64,000 nucleotides of DNA from Aquimarina sp042434915. Its GTDB lineage: Bacteria; Bacteroidota; Bacteroidia; Flavobacteriales; Flavobacteriaceae. The first letter of the stretch is position 1. Every line of letters starts with the position of its first letter. The DNA lies in assembly GCF_042434915.1 (NCBI RefSeq), contig NZ_CP170198.1, forward strand, positions 1,736,001 to 1,800,000. Reading direction: 5' to 3'. Both the position numbers and the translations under genes were made by a program. Under the pieces are notes generated by a model, which saw nothing but the letters and a program-made list of their open reading frames with translations, was not told where the DNA came from and searched no databases. Shown piece by piece: positions 17,790 through 27,179 of the stretch.

Positions 17790-18293
17790 ATGATGTATTA
17801 TATAACAGGTGGAGAACGATCAGGGAAAAGTAGCTATGCACAACGTTTAGCTCTATCACTCCACCCTAATCCATACTATTTGGCTACGTCTCGTATTTGG
17901 GATGCACAGCATCAAGATCGTGTCAATCGACATATTGCAGATAGAGATCAAAGATGGACTTCTATCGAAGAAGAAAAACATTTATCAACAGTGATTATTC
18001 CAGAGACTACGGTTGTTATCGATTGTGTAACACTATGGCTTACTAATTTTTTTGTGGATACTGATAATGATATCGAACAAGCATTGCAACTAGCAAAAGA
18101 TGAGTTTGATAAATTACTTACTATTAATGCAACTATTATTATTATATCCAACGAAATTGGAATGGGAGTTCATGCTACTACTCAGGTTGGTAGAAAATTC
18201 ACCGAATTACAGGGATGGATGAATCAGTATATTGCCAAACATGCTGATCAAGCAACCTTAATGATATCGGGTATCCCTGTCAAAATTAAATAA
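17790..18293 (+). CDS. cobU: Adenosylcobinamide kinase / adenosylcobinamide-phosphate guanylyltransferase
   Basis: A 167-residue bifunctional enzyme of cobalamin nucleotide-loop assembly. It phosphorylates adenosylcobinamide and then transfers GMP to give adenosylcobinamide-GDP. The P-loop GGERSGKSSYAQR is at the N-terminus, and the His in VNRHIADRDQRW is in the position of the guanylylated His. The conserved SNEIGMGVHATTQVGRKF follows. Two start codons (17790 and 17793) are possible. It heads the cobU-cobT-cobS-cobC cluster. A weak promoter match (TTTT-N18-TAccTTAG, 17736-17765) lies upstream. Confidence 0.95.
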   Translation: MMYYITGGERSGKSSYAQRLALSLHPNPYYLATSRIWDAQHQDRVNRHIADRDQRWTSIEEEKHLSTVIIPETTVVIDCVTLWLTNFFVDTDNDIEQALQLAKDEFDKLLTINATIIIISNEIGMGVHATTQVGRKFTELQGWMNQYIAKHADQATLMISGIPVKIK

Positions 18294-18316
18294 CATTCGT
18301 AAAATCATTTATACCA

Positions 18317-19354
18317 ATGACATTCTCTATCAAAACCAATCAAAACGCTGAACTGAGTAAAAAAATAAATGATAAAATTGATGGAAAAACAAAACCAATC
18401 GGTGCCTTGGGTATGTTAGAAAAAGTAGCGTACCAATTAGCCATGATCCAACAGTCTGAACGACCAATATTAACAAAACCACACATCTTGGTTTTTGCAG
18501 GAGATCACGGTATTGCAACACAAAATGAGGTAAACAATTATCCACAAGAAGTCACCTCGCAAATGGTTCTTAATTTTCTTAATGGTGGCGCCGCCATCAA
18601 CATATTTTGTAAGCAACATGATATTGCATTAAAAATTATCGACGCGGGCGTAAACTTTAATTTTGATAACCATCCTAGGTTAATTGATTTAAAAATTAAT
18701 TACGGAACACAAAATTATCAAGTTAGTCCAGCAATGACTGTACACGAATGCCAAGAAGCAATAAAAAAAGGGGCTAATCTAGTTACAGAAGTTCACAAAC
18801 AGGGCACCAACATTATTGGGTTTGGAGAAATGGGAATTGGTAACACCTCATCAGCTGCTTTGTTGATGTCTTACATAACTAAACTCCCAATTAAAGAATG
18901 TGTAGGAGCAGGTACAGGGCTCTCTTTCGATAATGTGGTTAAAAAACAAAACATATTAAACAACGTCTTTCTAAAACATTCTCCTAAGAATCCTATTGAG
19001 GCGCTTGCGATTTTTGGTGGTTTTGAAATTGCCATGATAACAGGTGCTATTTTGAGAGCTGCAGAATTACAAATGACAATTCTTATCGATGGTTTTATTG
19101 TTACGTCTGCTCTTTTAATTGCTCAGGCACTACACACAAACGTTGTTGATTACTGTATATTCTCCCATATCTCTGAAGAACAAGGACATAAAAAGATGCT
19201 TCACTATTTAAATCAATCACCTATCCTTTCTTTGCATTTGAGGTTGGGCGAAGGAACTGGATGTGCGTTGGCCTATCCCCTATTAGTGTCTGCAATAAAT
19301 TTTTTGAATTCGATGGCTAGTTTTGAAGAAGCTAGCGTAACCTCTGTAAAATAA
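18317..19354 (+). CDS. cobT: Nicotinate-nucleotide--dimethylbenzimidazole phosphoribosyltransferase
   Basis: A 345-residue enzyme that makes alpha-ribazole 5'-phosphate from dimethylbenzimidazole and nicotinate mononucleotide, the lower-ligand precursor of B12. The family motifs are present: KPIGALGMLEKVA near the start, FAGDHGIA, GFGEMGIGNTSSAA, and the catalytic Glu in LRLGEGTGCALA near the C-terminus. The length is that of the family. It lies 23 bp after cobU and only 4 bp before cobS. Confidence 0.95.
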   Translation: MTFSIKTNQNAELSKKINDKIDGKTKPIGALGMLEKVAYQLAMIQQSERPILTKPHILVFAGDHGIATQNEVNNYPQEVTSQMVLNFLNGGAAINIFCKQHDIALKIIDAGVNFNFDNHPRLIDLKINYGTQNYQVSPAMTVHECQEAIKKGANLVTEVHKQGTNIIGFGEMGIGNTSSAALLMSYITKLPIKECVGAGTGLSFDNVVKKQNILNNVFLKHSPKNPIEALAIFGGFEIAMITGAILRAAELQMTILIDGFIVTSALLIAQALHTNVVDYCIFSHISEEQGHKKMLHYLNQSPILSLHLRLGEGTGCALAYPLLVSAINFLNSMASFEEASVTSVK

Positions 19355-19358
19355 TTGC

Positions 19359-20120
19359 ATGAAAACTCAGATACATATATTTCTTACAGCGGTTATGTTT
19401 TTTACACGGATTCCGTGTCCAAAATGGGTTGAGCATCATCCGGACTATTTACGAAAAAGTTCACGTTATTTCTCGCTAGTAGGAATACTCGTCGGAGCGA
19501 TAGGAGCCATCATATTTTATGGTATGTCTTTTTTGTTTTCTAAAGAAATCGCCTTACTCTTATCCATGTTTGCTACCATCTATGCTACCGGTGCTTTTCA
19601 TGAAGATGGTTTCGCCGATGTTTGTGATGGTTTTGGCGGAGGCTGGACAAAAGAGAAAATCTTAGTAATAATGAAGGATTCTCGATTAGGAACTTACGGC
19701 ACGATTGGCTTAACTTGTATGCTAGCCATTAAGTTTAGTGCACTACGAGAATTTCCTGTTAACCAAATTCCTTTATTTATAATCTCGGGACATAGTTTAA
19801 GCCGTTTTATAGCGACTACACTAATCTTTACTCATCCTTATGTACGCGATACCCATGACAGTAAATCTAAGCCTGCCGCAAAAAGCATATCTTGGAAAAT
19901 GCTTTGTGTCAGTGCTATTTTTGGAGTAATTCCGTTATTTTTCTTTCATTCATTTTGGGTCTTTTTTACATTGATTCCAATGTATACTTCAAAAATGTTT
20001 TTGGCTGCTAAATTTAACAAGTGGATTGGAGGACAAACAGGTGATTGTGCAGGTGCGGTGCAACAAATTAGTGAAGTGATATACTATTTAACAATGCTCA
20101 TCCTATGGAAATTTATCTAA
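19359..20120 (+). CDS. cobS: Adenosylcobinamide-GDP ribazoletransferase (cobalamin synthase)
   Basis: A 253-residue integral membrane enzyme joining adenosylcobinamide-GDP with alpha-ribazole phosphate, the last assembly step. Several hydrophobic helices are visible (such as FSLVGILVGAIGAIIFYG). The diagnostic motifs FFTRIPCP, the acidic GAFHEDGFADVCDGFGGG, and MKDSRLGTYG are intact; the Asp-rich one binds Mg2+. It is tightly packed between cobT (4 bp) and cobC (16-bp overlap), so the genes form one translationally coupled operon. Confidence 0.95.
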   Translation: MKTQIHIFLTAVMFFTRIPCPKWVEHHPDYLRKSSRYFSLVGILVGAIGAIIFYGMSFLFSKEIALLLSMFATIYATGAFHEDGFADVCDGFGGGWTKEKILVIMKDSRLGTYGTIGLTCMLAIKFSALREFPVNQIPLFIISGHSLSRFIATTLIFTHPYVRDTHDSKSKPAAKSISWKMLCVSAIFGVIPLFFFHSFWVFFTLIPMYTSKMFLAAKFNKWIGGQTGDCAGAVQQISEVIYYLTMLILWKFI

Positions 20121-20635
20121 TACGACACACAACACCTGCTATCGATAAAGGTATTTGCTATGGTCAAACAGATTTGGATCTCACAAACTCTTTTACAATT
20201 GAAGCAAAAAAAGTTTTATCACAGTTACCATTAACCGAGTCATTCGCACTGTATACTAGCCCGTTGAAACGTTGTAAAAAGTTAGCCAAAAAAATAAAAT
20301 CTGATGCGATAACAGATGCGCGTCTTATGGAATTAAACTTTGGTAAATGGGAAAATAAAAAATGGGATGAAATTGCCAAAGAAGAACTGAATCCCTGGAT
20401 GCAAGATTTTGTAAATGTTAAAGTACCAAATGGTGAGTCCTATATCGATCTTTCAAAGCGTGTTCACGCTTTTTTTGATGATTTATCTGTTTTGTCTCAT
20501 AACAAAGTTTTTATAGTTACGCATGCAGGCCCCATGCGAGCCTTTCTTGCCTCTATCCAAAACATACCTCTCAAAAACTCTTTTTCAATAAAAATTAATT
20601 ATGGTGATATTATTACCATTCAACTTCCAAATTAA
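20105..20635 (+). CDS. cobC: Alpha-ribazole phosphatase-like histidine phosphatase
   Basis: A 176-residue protein of the histidine phosphatase superfamily, which in this pathway removes the phosphate of alpha-ribazole 5'-phosphate or of adenosylcobalamin 5'-phosphate. The catalytic phospho-His is in LIRHTTP at the N-terminus and the second His in VTHAGPMR. It overlaps the end of cobS by 16 bp and ends the first B12 operon. Generic histidine phosphatases look alike, so the CobC role rests largely on its place in the operon. Confidence 0.88.
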   Translation: MEIYLIRHTTPAIDKGICYGQTDLDLTNSFTIEAKKVLSQLPLTESFALYTSPLKRCKKLAKKIKSDAITDARLMELNFGKWENKKWDEIAKEELNPWMQDFVNVKVPNGESYIDLSKRVHAFFDDLSVLSHNKVFIVTHAGPMRAFLASIQNIPLKNSFSIKINYGDIITIQLPN

Positions 20636-21031
20636 GACAATGCAAAAATATAGCTATATATAAGATATTTTCACCCAATAAGTAGTGATTAGTTATGGTC
20701 AACTATTTTTTTTAATTACTTAATATTAATGAATTATATGTCTTGTTTTACTAGTTGACACACATAAGTGAATTACATCATAAATACAACGAAGCGTCAC
20801 TACCTAGTAATTTTTGAAGTATCAATACGATCAATATCTTAAATAAAGCGGTATATTAAACTCTTGTTTTTTAACTACTCTAATAATCAATGATAAGAAC
20901 TAGATCAAACTTTATACTTCATGTTATTTCACTTAAATGATATAGTAATTTTTCAAAAAAAGACAAATTAACACCTTTTACTATACATTTTATCTAAAAA
21001 TGTTCGAAGTTTGGGACGTAAATTAACTGTG
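20636..21031 (+). other. Intergenic region before the B12 importer genes
   Basis: About 395 bp of AT-rich DNA lie between cobC and the btuF-like gene. I looked for a second cobalamin riboswitch here (B12 box, GGGAA and GGTG elements) and found none. No terminator-like hairpin or consensus promoter stands out, so whether btuFCD is transcribed from cobU or on its own is unclear. Confidence 0.5.
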
Positions 21032-22165
21032 ATGAAATTTTATATAAGTGTATTCCTTTTAATTATTTTTTCATGCAAAGAAAAAAATAGTACAGTCTTT
21101 CTTGAGCAAGCTAATCATGAAAATCATCAGGCGGTGTCCTATGCAACTGGGTTTAAGATCAGCAAGCATAATGGATTCAAGGTGGTTAAAATAAATAATC
21201 CATGGCCTGATGCAAAACATGAATTCACTTATATTCTATATACTCAAGATGATAAAAAACCGAAGAACTATCCAAATGCTACATTTATTAAAGTTCCTAT
21301 TCAAGATATCATTGTCACCTCAACTACCGATATTCCTATTCTAGAACTTTTAGAAAAAGAAAGTACATTAGTGGGGTTTCCTAATACCAACTATATTTCA
21401 TCAGAACGTACACGATCTTTAGTAGAGACAGATAATATAATAGAATTAGGTAGTGAACGTTCAATAAATACAGAATTGGTTTTAGAACTTGATCCAGATG
21501 TAGTTGTAGGGTTCTCATCTTCGGGAAATACAAAAGCTTATGATTTGATTCAAAAAACCGGTATACCCGTTGTAATGAATGGGTCCTGGATGGAAAAACA
21601 TCCTTTAGGTCGTGCCGAATGGATTAAATTTATAGCCGCATTTTATGAAGAAGACGAAAAAGCTAATCTTATTTTTGAAAGAATAGAAAAAGCATATAAA
21701 GATGCGGTGAGAATTGCAACTAATGTAGAAACATCACCCACAATACTAGCAGGAAATATGTTTAAAGATACGTGGCATGTACCTGGAGGTAAAAGTTATA
21801 TTGCAAAATTATTTAGTGATGCTAACACAAAGTATTTGTGGAATGACCATACAACTAGTGGAAGTATTGCCTTAAATTTTGAAAGTGTTTTAGAACGAGG
21901 GCAAAATGCTGATTTTTGGATAGGATCTGGAAATTCGGAAACTTTTAGTGAACTTTACAAAGAGAACAACCGATATCAACTTTTTGATGCGTTCAAAAAT
22001 AAAAAAGTATATTCTGCAACCTTAAAAACTGGCAAAACTGGTGGTATGATGTATTACGAACTTGGGCCAATGCGTCCAGATTTAATTTTAAAAGATATTA
22101 TTAAAATTGCACATCCACAGTTGCTACCAACGTATGAACTTTACTTTTTTAAAAATTTACTATAA
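21032..22165 (+). CDS. btuF: Cobalamin-type ABC transporter substrate-binding lipoprotein
   Basis: A 377-residue lipoprotein of the periplasmic-binding family of helical-backbone type used for B12, haem and siderophores. I choose the ATG at 21032 since it places the lipoprotein signal MKFYISVFLLIIFSC at the N-terminus; a TTG at 21011 would add 7 residues. Typical features are the STTDIPILELLEKESTLVGFPN segment (split domain start) and ELDPDVVVGFSSSGN. It is larger than E. coli BtuF, as in other Bacteroidota. The permease start follows the stop directly. The B12 role comes from the context; iron-chelate transport cannot be excluded from sequence alone. Confidence 0.85.
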   Translation: MKFYISVFLLIIFSCKEKNSTVFLEQANHENHQAVSYATGFKISKHNGFKVVKINNPWPDAKHEFTYILYTQDDKKPKNYPNATFIKVPIQDIIVTSTTDIPILELLEKESTLVGFPNTNYISSERTRSLVETDNIIELGSERSINTELVLELDPDVVVGFSSSGNTKAYDLIQKTGIPVVMNGSWMEKHPLGRAEWIKFIAAFYEEDEKANLIFERIEKAYKDAVRIATNVETSPTILAGNMFKDTWHVPGGKSYIAKLFSDANTKYLWNDHTTSGSIALNFESVLERGQNADFWIGSGNSETFSELYKENNRYQLFDAFKNKKVYSATLKTGKTGGMMYYELGPMRPDLILKDIIKIAHPQLLPTYELYFFKNLL

Positions 22166-23197
22166 TTGAGCCCTAATCAATCATATCATAAGGTTTTTAT
22201 AGGCATCCTATTGCTATTACTAGTATGTTTTATAACAAACATAAGCCTAGGGTCTGTTTTTATACCTTGGAGTGATACTTTGGGTAGCTTGATAGGCGCT
22301 ACAGTTGAAAAAGAATCTTGGCGTCATATTATAATCGAATACCGATTACCAAAAGCCCTTACTGCCATGCTAGTAGGAAGTGGTTTAGGTGTTTCAGGAT
22401 TATTGATGCAAACGCTTTTTCGTAATCCTTTAGCTGGACCTTTTGTACTAGGTATCAGCTCTGGAGCTAGTTTAGGTGTCGCATTATTACTTTTGGGAGG
22501 ATCAGTTGCTGGATCTACAATCTCATTACTTTTAGTTTCAAAATGGAGTTTGGTTGTAGCCGCAAGCTTAGGAAGCATTTTAGTTCTTATAATTGTCATG
22601 ATTGTATCGATACGAGTACGGGATACTATGGCTATTCTAATTATTGGTTTGATGTTTGGTAGTATCACCACTGCGATCGTAAGTGTTCTTTCTTATTTTG
22701 CTCCTGCAGAACAGCTTCAGCAATTTATCTTTTGGGGATTTGGCAGCTTAGGTAACCTCACTTGGAACGATTTATTAATTATGTCTGTAATTATTTTAAT
22801 AGGTCTTCTCTTAGCTTTTGCAACAATAAAACCTTTAAATACACTTCTTTTGGGTGAAAACTATGCAAAAAGTTTAGGTTTAAGTATCAAAAAAAGTCGT
22901 ATTTTGATTGTTATAGCGACTAGCTTATTGGCTGGAAGTATTACAGCATTTGCAGGACCCATTGCATTTATCGGACTAGCGGTACCTCATTTAACTAGGC
23001 AATTATTTCATACTTCGGATCATAAAATATTGCTACCCGCTGTAATTTTGTTTGGTAGTATTATTATGTTAGTATGTGATACCTTTGCTCAAGTTCCTTC
23101 AAGTGATCTAACACTTCCTATAAATGCCATTACCTCTCTTATCGGTGCACCCGTAATAATTTGGTTATTGGTACGAAAAAGAAAAATGTTATTTTAA
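22166..23197 (+). CDS. btuC: Cobalamin-type ABC transporter permease (FecCD family)
   Basis: A 343-residue inner-membrane permease with about ten transmembrane helices. Family motifs include EYRLPKALTAMLVGSGLGVSG, RNPLAGPFVLGISSGAS, and the coupling segment AGPIAFIGLAVPHLTR near the C-terminus that contacts the ATPase. Translation appears to start at a TTG directly after the btuF stop (TAATTG), because the next Met lies inside the first conserved block. This tight junction suggests translational coupling. Confidence 0.9.
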   Translation: MSPNQSYHKVFIGILLLLLVCFITNISLGSVFIPWSDTLGSLIGATVEKESWRHIIIEYRLPKALTAMLVGSGLGVSGLLMQTLFRNPLAGPFVLGISSGASLGVALLLLGGSVAGSTISLLLVSKWSLVVAASLGSILVLIIVMIVSIRVRDTMAILIIGLMFGSITTAIVSVLSYFAPAEQLQQFIFWGFGSLGNLTWNDLLIMSVIILIGLLLAFATIKPLNTLLLGENYAKSLGLSIKKSRILIVIATSLLAGSITAFAGPIAFIGLAVPHLTRQLFHTSDHKILLPAVILFGSIIMLVCDTFAQVPSSDLTLPINAITSLIGAPVIIWLLVRKRKMLF

Positions 23198-23221
23198 TGT
23201 CGTAAAAACTATATACTAAAT

Positions 23222-24016
23222 TTGGATATCGAAAGTCAACATAGTGTACTAACAACCGAGGATTTATCTATTGGTTACTATTATAAGAAATCTCTTGAAG
23301 TAGTGGCGGCCAATATCAATTTGAGATTATTTAAGGGAGAGCTTGTAGGATTAGTTGGTGCTAACGGTATTGGTAAATCTACCCTCTTACGCACTTTATC
23401 CAAAGTACAAACACCACTTCATGGTAAAGTTTTTTTGGATGATAAAGATTTGAAAAATTATAAATCATTAGAATTAGCTTCAAAACTGAGCGTAGTACTT
23501 ACCGAAACTATTGCCTCAAAAAATCTAACCGTACAAGAGCTTGTAGCACTTGGTAGACAGCCATATACAAATTGGGTCGGAAAGCTCTCTACTACAGATA
23601 TATCAATAGTACAACAAGCAATAGAAGTAACTCAAATTAAAGAACTTGTTCATAAACGTTGTTACGAGTTAAGCGATGGACAATTACAAAAAGTACTCAT
23701 TGCTAGAGCTATCGCTCAAGATACTCCTTTCATAATTTTGGATGAACCCACCACTCATCTTGATGTATACCACAAGGCCTATATCATGAAACTTTTGAAG
23801 CGACTTGCCTTTGAAACCCAAAAAACTATTTTATTTTCTACACACGAGATCGATTTTGCCATTCAATTATGCGACAAAATGATAGTAATGAATCGTGAAG
23901 GATTCGAATTTGGCCGTCCCAAAGAATTAATTCAATGTCGTGCATTTGCTTCTCTTTTTCCTGAAGATTTAATACTTTTTGATGCTGAAACCAGAACCTA
24001 TAAGATTCGTCATTAG
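23222..24016 (+). CDS. btuD: Cobalamin-type ABC transporter ATP-binding protein
   Basis: A 264-residue ATPase with Walker A GANGIGKST, Q-loop, the signature variant LSDGQLQKV, Walker B FIILDEPTTHLD and the switch His in FSTHEID. The signature has D instead of the usual G at position three (LSDGQ), which is common in iron/B12 importers. No ATG fits; a TTG at 23222 is the only reasonable start in frame. It completes a btuFCD importer that would carry B12 or cobinamide across the inner membrane after the TonB receptor. Confidence 0.9.
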   Translation: MDIESQHSVLTTEDLSIGYYYKKSLEVVAANINLRLFKGELVGLVGANGIGKSTLLRTLSKVQTPLHGKVFLDDKDLKNYKSLELASKLSVVLTETIASKNLTVQELVALGRQPYTNWVGKLSTTDISIVQQAIEVTQIKELVHKRCYELSDGQLQKVLIARAIAQDTPFIILDEPTTHLDVYHKAYIMKLLKRLAFETQKTILFSTHEIDFAIQLCDKMIVMNREGFEFGRPKELIQCRAFASLFPEDLILFDAETRTYKIRH

Positions 24017-24079
24017 CTTACTCCAAATATCAGTTGTCAAATTTATCAAAGCTATAGAGAGTGACAGCGTCTAAATTTT

Positions 24080-24087
24080 TATCTTTG
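24080..24087 (+). promoter_or_regulatory. -7 box upstream of rmuC
   Basis: TATCTTTG matches TAnnTTTG and lies 18 bp before the rmuC ATG. No matching -33 TTTG is seen, so confidence is limited. Confidence 0.4.
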
Positions 24088-24105
24088 ACTAAAGAAAAAC
24101 TATAG

Positions 24106-25503
24106 ATGTCAGAATACCTTCCAATTATTATCGCGCTTGCAGGATTTCTTATTGCTATCGCTATCGGTTTTTTTATCGGAAAACATATTGCCAAATTACA
24201 AACCAAAAGTGAACAAAGTACACTCGAAGAACGTATAATACAACTAAACTCGCTCCTCGAAGAACAAAAAAAGAATGAACTTTTACAAAAAGAATACTTG
24301 TTAGCACAACACTCAGAATATAAAATAGCAGTAGACAAGCAATTAACTACGCTACAGCAAGAAAGAGAAGAGATAAGAAGAGAAAAAGAATTCTTAAATA
24401 CAGAACTTACCCGACGTACTACCGAATTCGAAAACTTGCAACTTAAAAATAGAGAACAAAAGGAAGAGGTCGGAAAATTACAAGAACGCTTCACCAAAGA
24501 ATTTGAAAATCTAGCCAACAAAATTTTGGATGAGAAATCCAGCAAATTTACAGAACAAAATAAAGAAAACATTAAAAACATCTTAAATCCACTTCAGGAA
24601 AAAATTTTAACTTTTGAAAAAAAAGTGGACCAAACACACAAAGAAAGTATTGATTACCATGCTGCTTTAAGACAACAAATCATCGGGCTCAAAGATTTAA
24701 ATGAGCAAATGAGCAAAGAAGCTACTAACTTGACCAAAGCCCTCAAAGGAGATAGTAAAATGCAAGGTAATTGGGGAGAACTAGTACTCGAGCGGGTGCT
24801 TGAGAAATCAGGATTAGAAAAAGATAGAGAATATTTTGTACAACAAAGCTTTACAACGGCAGAGGGACAACGGGTCCTGCCAGATGTTGTAATCCACCTA
24901 CCAGATAATAAGAAAATGGTAGTAGATTCAAAAGTAAGTCTTACAGCATACGAGCGTTTTGCCAATGAAGAAGATGATATTCTTAGAGAAAAATATCTAA
25001 AAGAACATGTAACATCACTTAAGCGCCATGTAGATCAGCTGTCTGCTAAGCAATACCAAGATTTATATGACATAGAATCTCCCGATTTTGTACTCCTTTT
25101 TGTACCTATAGAACCTGCATTTGCTATTGCAATAAATCAAGACAATAGCTTATACAATCAAGCGTTTGAAAAAAATATTGTGATCGTTACTCCTGCTACA
25201 TTATTAGCAACCTTACGAACGATTGATACTATGTGGAATAATGAAAAACAACAACGTAATGCTATCGAAATTGCGCGACAAGCCGGTGCTCTCTATGATA
25301 AGTTTGAAGGTTTAGTAAAAGATTTAACAGGTGTGGGCAAGAAAATCGATGATGCCAAAAAAGACTACTCGTCTGCGATGAATAAATTAGTCGAGGGTCG
25401 CGGAAACATAATTACGAGCGTAGAAAAACTAAAAAAAATGGGCGCAAAAGCTAAAAAATCTTTACCCGAATCTATAATTAAACGTGCTCTGGATAAAGAA
25501 TAA
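24106..25503 (+). CDS. rmuC: DNA recombination protein RmuC
   Basis: A 465-residue protein. An N-terminal membrane anchor (residues ~5-25) is followed by a long coiled coil to about residue 190 (rich in Glu, Gln, Lys). The RmuC core, related to restriction-type nucleases, contains the conserved GNWGELVLERVLEKSGL, LPDVVIHLPDNKKMVVDSKVSL and ETVS-like downstream motifs; the Asp and Lys of VVDSKVS fit a PD-(D/E)xK-like active site. In E. coli RmuC limits DNA inversions at inverted repeats. Its neighbours are unrelated. Confidence 0.93.
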   Translation: MSEYLPIIIALAGFLIAIAIGFFIGKHIAKLQTKSEQSTLEERIIQLNSLLEEQKKNELLQKEYLLAQHSEYKIAVDKQLTTLQQEREEIRREKEFLNTELTRRTTEFENLQLKNREQKEEVGKLQERFTKEFENLANKILDEKSSKFTEQNKENIKNILNPLQEKILTFEKKVDQTHKESIDYHAALRQQIIGLKDLNEQMSKEATNLTKALKGDSKMQGNWGELVLERVLEKSGLEKDREYFVQQSFTTAEGQRVLPDVVIHLPDNKKMVVDSKVSLTAYERFANEEDDILREKYLKEHVTSLKRHVDQLSAKQYQDLYDIESPDFVLLFVPIEPAFAIAINQDNSLYNQAFEKNIVIVTPATLLATLRTIDTMWNNEKQQRNAIEIARQAGALYDKFEGLVKDLTGVGKKIDDAKKDYSSAMNKLVEGRGNIITSVEKLKKMGAKAKKSLPESIIKRALDKE

Positions 25504-25541
25504 AGTTGCAATAAACCTATAGAATAATTTCTATTTTAAAA

Positions 25542-26702
25542 ATGAAATATCTCGTTAAGACCTGTATTATAGCACCACTATTATTTACGATTAGTGCCCT
25601 TTCCATACAATCTCAAGAACTATATTTTCCAGAAAAATTTTCATGGACAGAACGTACTCCCGAAACTTTCTCTATTAATCCTTCATTACTCAATCAAGCA
25701 ATAGATTATGCAAAACAAAATGAGTACAGTGGATCAAGAGACTTACGCCAAGCTATTTTAAAAGGTTTTGAAAACGAACCCTATCATACAATTCTAGGAC
25801 CCACAAAAAAAAGAGGAGCACCAGCGGGTATGATATTACAGGATGGTTTTATTGTAGCCAGATGGGGCGATATAAAACGAGTTGACATGGCATTTAGTGT
25901 AACCAAAAGCTTTCTATCAACCATCGCAGGATTAGCCTATAAAGAGCGATTACTTCAATCTTTTGATGATTTGGTAAGCACATATGTTTGGGATGAAACG
26001 TTTGAAGGAGTGCATAATAAAAAAATAACTTGGCGTCATTTGCTTACTCAATCTTCTGACTGGTCAGGTCAATTATGGGGCGGTTTTGACTGGGCCGATC
26101 GACCCCCAAAAAACGGAGAAATAGAGGATTGGAAATCGAGAACATTACAAACACCAGGCTCAGTATTCGAATACAATGATGTTCGTGTTAATGTTTTAGC
26201 CTATAGCCTTCTTCAAGTTTGGCGTAGACCATTACCACAAATACTCAAAGAAAAAATCATGGATCCCATTGATGCGTCTACAACTTGGCGTTGGTACGGA
26301 TATGACAATTCGTTTGTAACAGTAGATGGCGTGCAAATGCAATCTGTTAGCGGTGGTGGACACTCTGGTGGCGGAATGTTCATTAACACCTTGGATCTAG
26401 CACGCTTTGGCCTGTTATTTCTTGCAAATGGTAAATGGAATGATAAACAATTGTTGCCAGAGGATTGGATTGACCAACTATCAACTCCATCATTAGCTAA
26501 CGCAAATTATGGATATATGTGGTGGCTCAATAAAAAAGGAGCTCGCCAATGGAAAAATCTACCAGATCATCTATTTTATGCAGCTGGTTTTGGAGGTAAC
26601 TTTATCGTTGTCGATAAACAAAAAAAACTTGTCATCATAACACGTTGGTTAGAGCCAAAAAAAATTGAAACTTTTTTAGAGAAAGTGTATAATGCATTAT
26701 AG
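25542..26702 (+). CDS. Serine hydrolase of the beta-lactamase / penicillin-binding-protein class C family
   Basis: A 386-residue exported enzyme with an N-terminal signal peptide (ending near ALSIQSQ). The catalytic SxxK tetrad is SVTK near residue 120, and the second element YxN is YNDV/N in FEYNDVRVNV. A later GGGHSGGGMF loop and YAAGFGGNF stand where the third motif usually is. Such proteins range from esterases to D-aminopeptidases; they are usually not antibiotic-resistance enzymes. The substrate cannot be told from sequence. The 38-bp gap to rmuC allows co-transcription. Confidence 0.87.
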   Translation: MKYLVKTCIIAPLLFTISALSIQSQELYFPEKFSWTERTPETFSINPSLLNQAIDYAKQNEYSGSRDLRQAILKGFENEPYHTILGPTKKRGAPAGMILQDGFIVARWGDIKRVDMAFSVTKSFLSTIAGLAYKERLLQSFDDLVSTYVWDETFEGVHNKKITWRHLLTQSSDWSGQLWGGFDWADRPPKNGEIEDWKSRTLQTPGSVFEYNDVRVNVLAYSLLQVWRRPLPQILKEKIMDPIDASTTWRWYGYDNSFVTVDGVQMQSVSGGGHSGGGMFINTLDLARFGLLFLANGKWNDKQLLPEDWIDQLSTPSLANANYGYMWWLNKKGARQWKNLPDHLFYAAGFGGNFIVVDKQKKLVIITRWLEPKKIETFLEKVYNAL

Positions 26703-26789
26703 AAACTATAGCTTTTATAAATAATTGAATTACTTTTATAATCTAAATAACGTTTTGACGTTTTAAAAAAATAATTTATACCTGTTTTT

Positions 26790-27149
26790 GTGAAAAAAAT
26801 TCTCGGAATACTCATCTTATGTATTATTGCAGTTTTTGCAGCATGGTACTCCTTCGTATATTTTGCTAATTTTAGTGAGGGTACACGAAGTGGCGAATTA
26901 ATAAAATTTAGCAATAAAGGCTTACTCTTTAAAACTTGGGAAGGAGAAATTAGTCAAGGTATTTCTGGTGCACAAATTTTCAGTTTTTCAGTTGAAGACA
27001 AGAATGAACAGGTAATTTCAGATTTAGAGACACTGCAAGGTAGGTATGTTAAATTGACCTATATAGAACGCTTTGGAACATTTTCATGGTTGGGAGATAC
27101 CAAATACTTTGTGACAAAAGTTACCGAAGAAGAATCGCCACATTTTTGA
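26790..27149 (+). CDS. Small membrane-anchored protein, unknown function
   Basis: A 119-residue protein with a GTG start at 26790 (no better ATG exists). Residues 4-25 form one transmembrane helix (ILGILILCIIAVFAAWYSFVYF), leaving ~90 residues outside. The outer part has GTRSGELIKFSNKGLLFKTWEGEIS, a motif I have seen in proteins of Flavobacteriia that carry no reliable function. No catalytic residues are evident. The gene lies 30 bp before the thioesterase and may be co-transcribed with it. Confidence 0.75.
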   Translation: MKKILGILILCIIAVFAAWYSFVYFANFSEGTRSGELIKFSNKGLLFKTWEGEISQGISGAQIFSFSVEDKNEQVISDLETLQGRYVKLTYIERFGTFSWLGDTKYFVTKVTEEESPHF

Positions 27150-27179
27150 AATCGATAATATTTTTTAAAGTTTTGATTC

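Noticed and set aside
20636..21031. Possible second cobalamin riboswitch before btuF
   Set aside because: None of the aptamer signature elements were found on the plus strand.
24030..24581. Ser/Cys-rich minus-strand ORF of 183 codons opposite rmuC
   Set aside because: It is a shadow of the Glu/Lys-rich coiled coil of RmuC (GAA and AAG-type codons read backwards). It has no homology-like features or ribosome-binding context.
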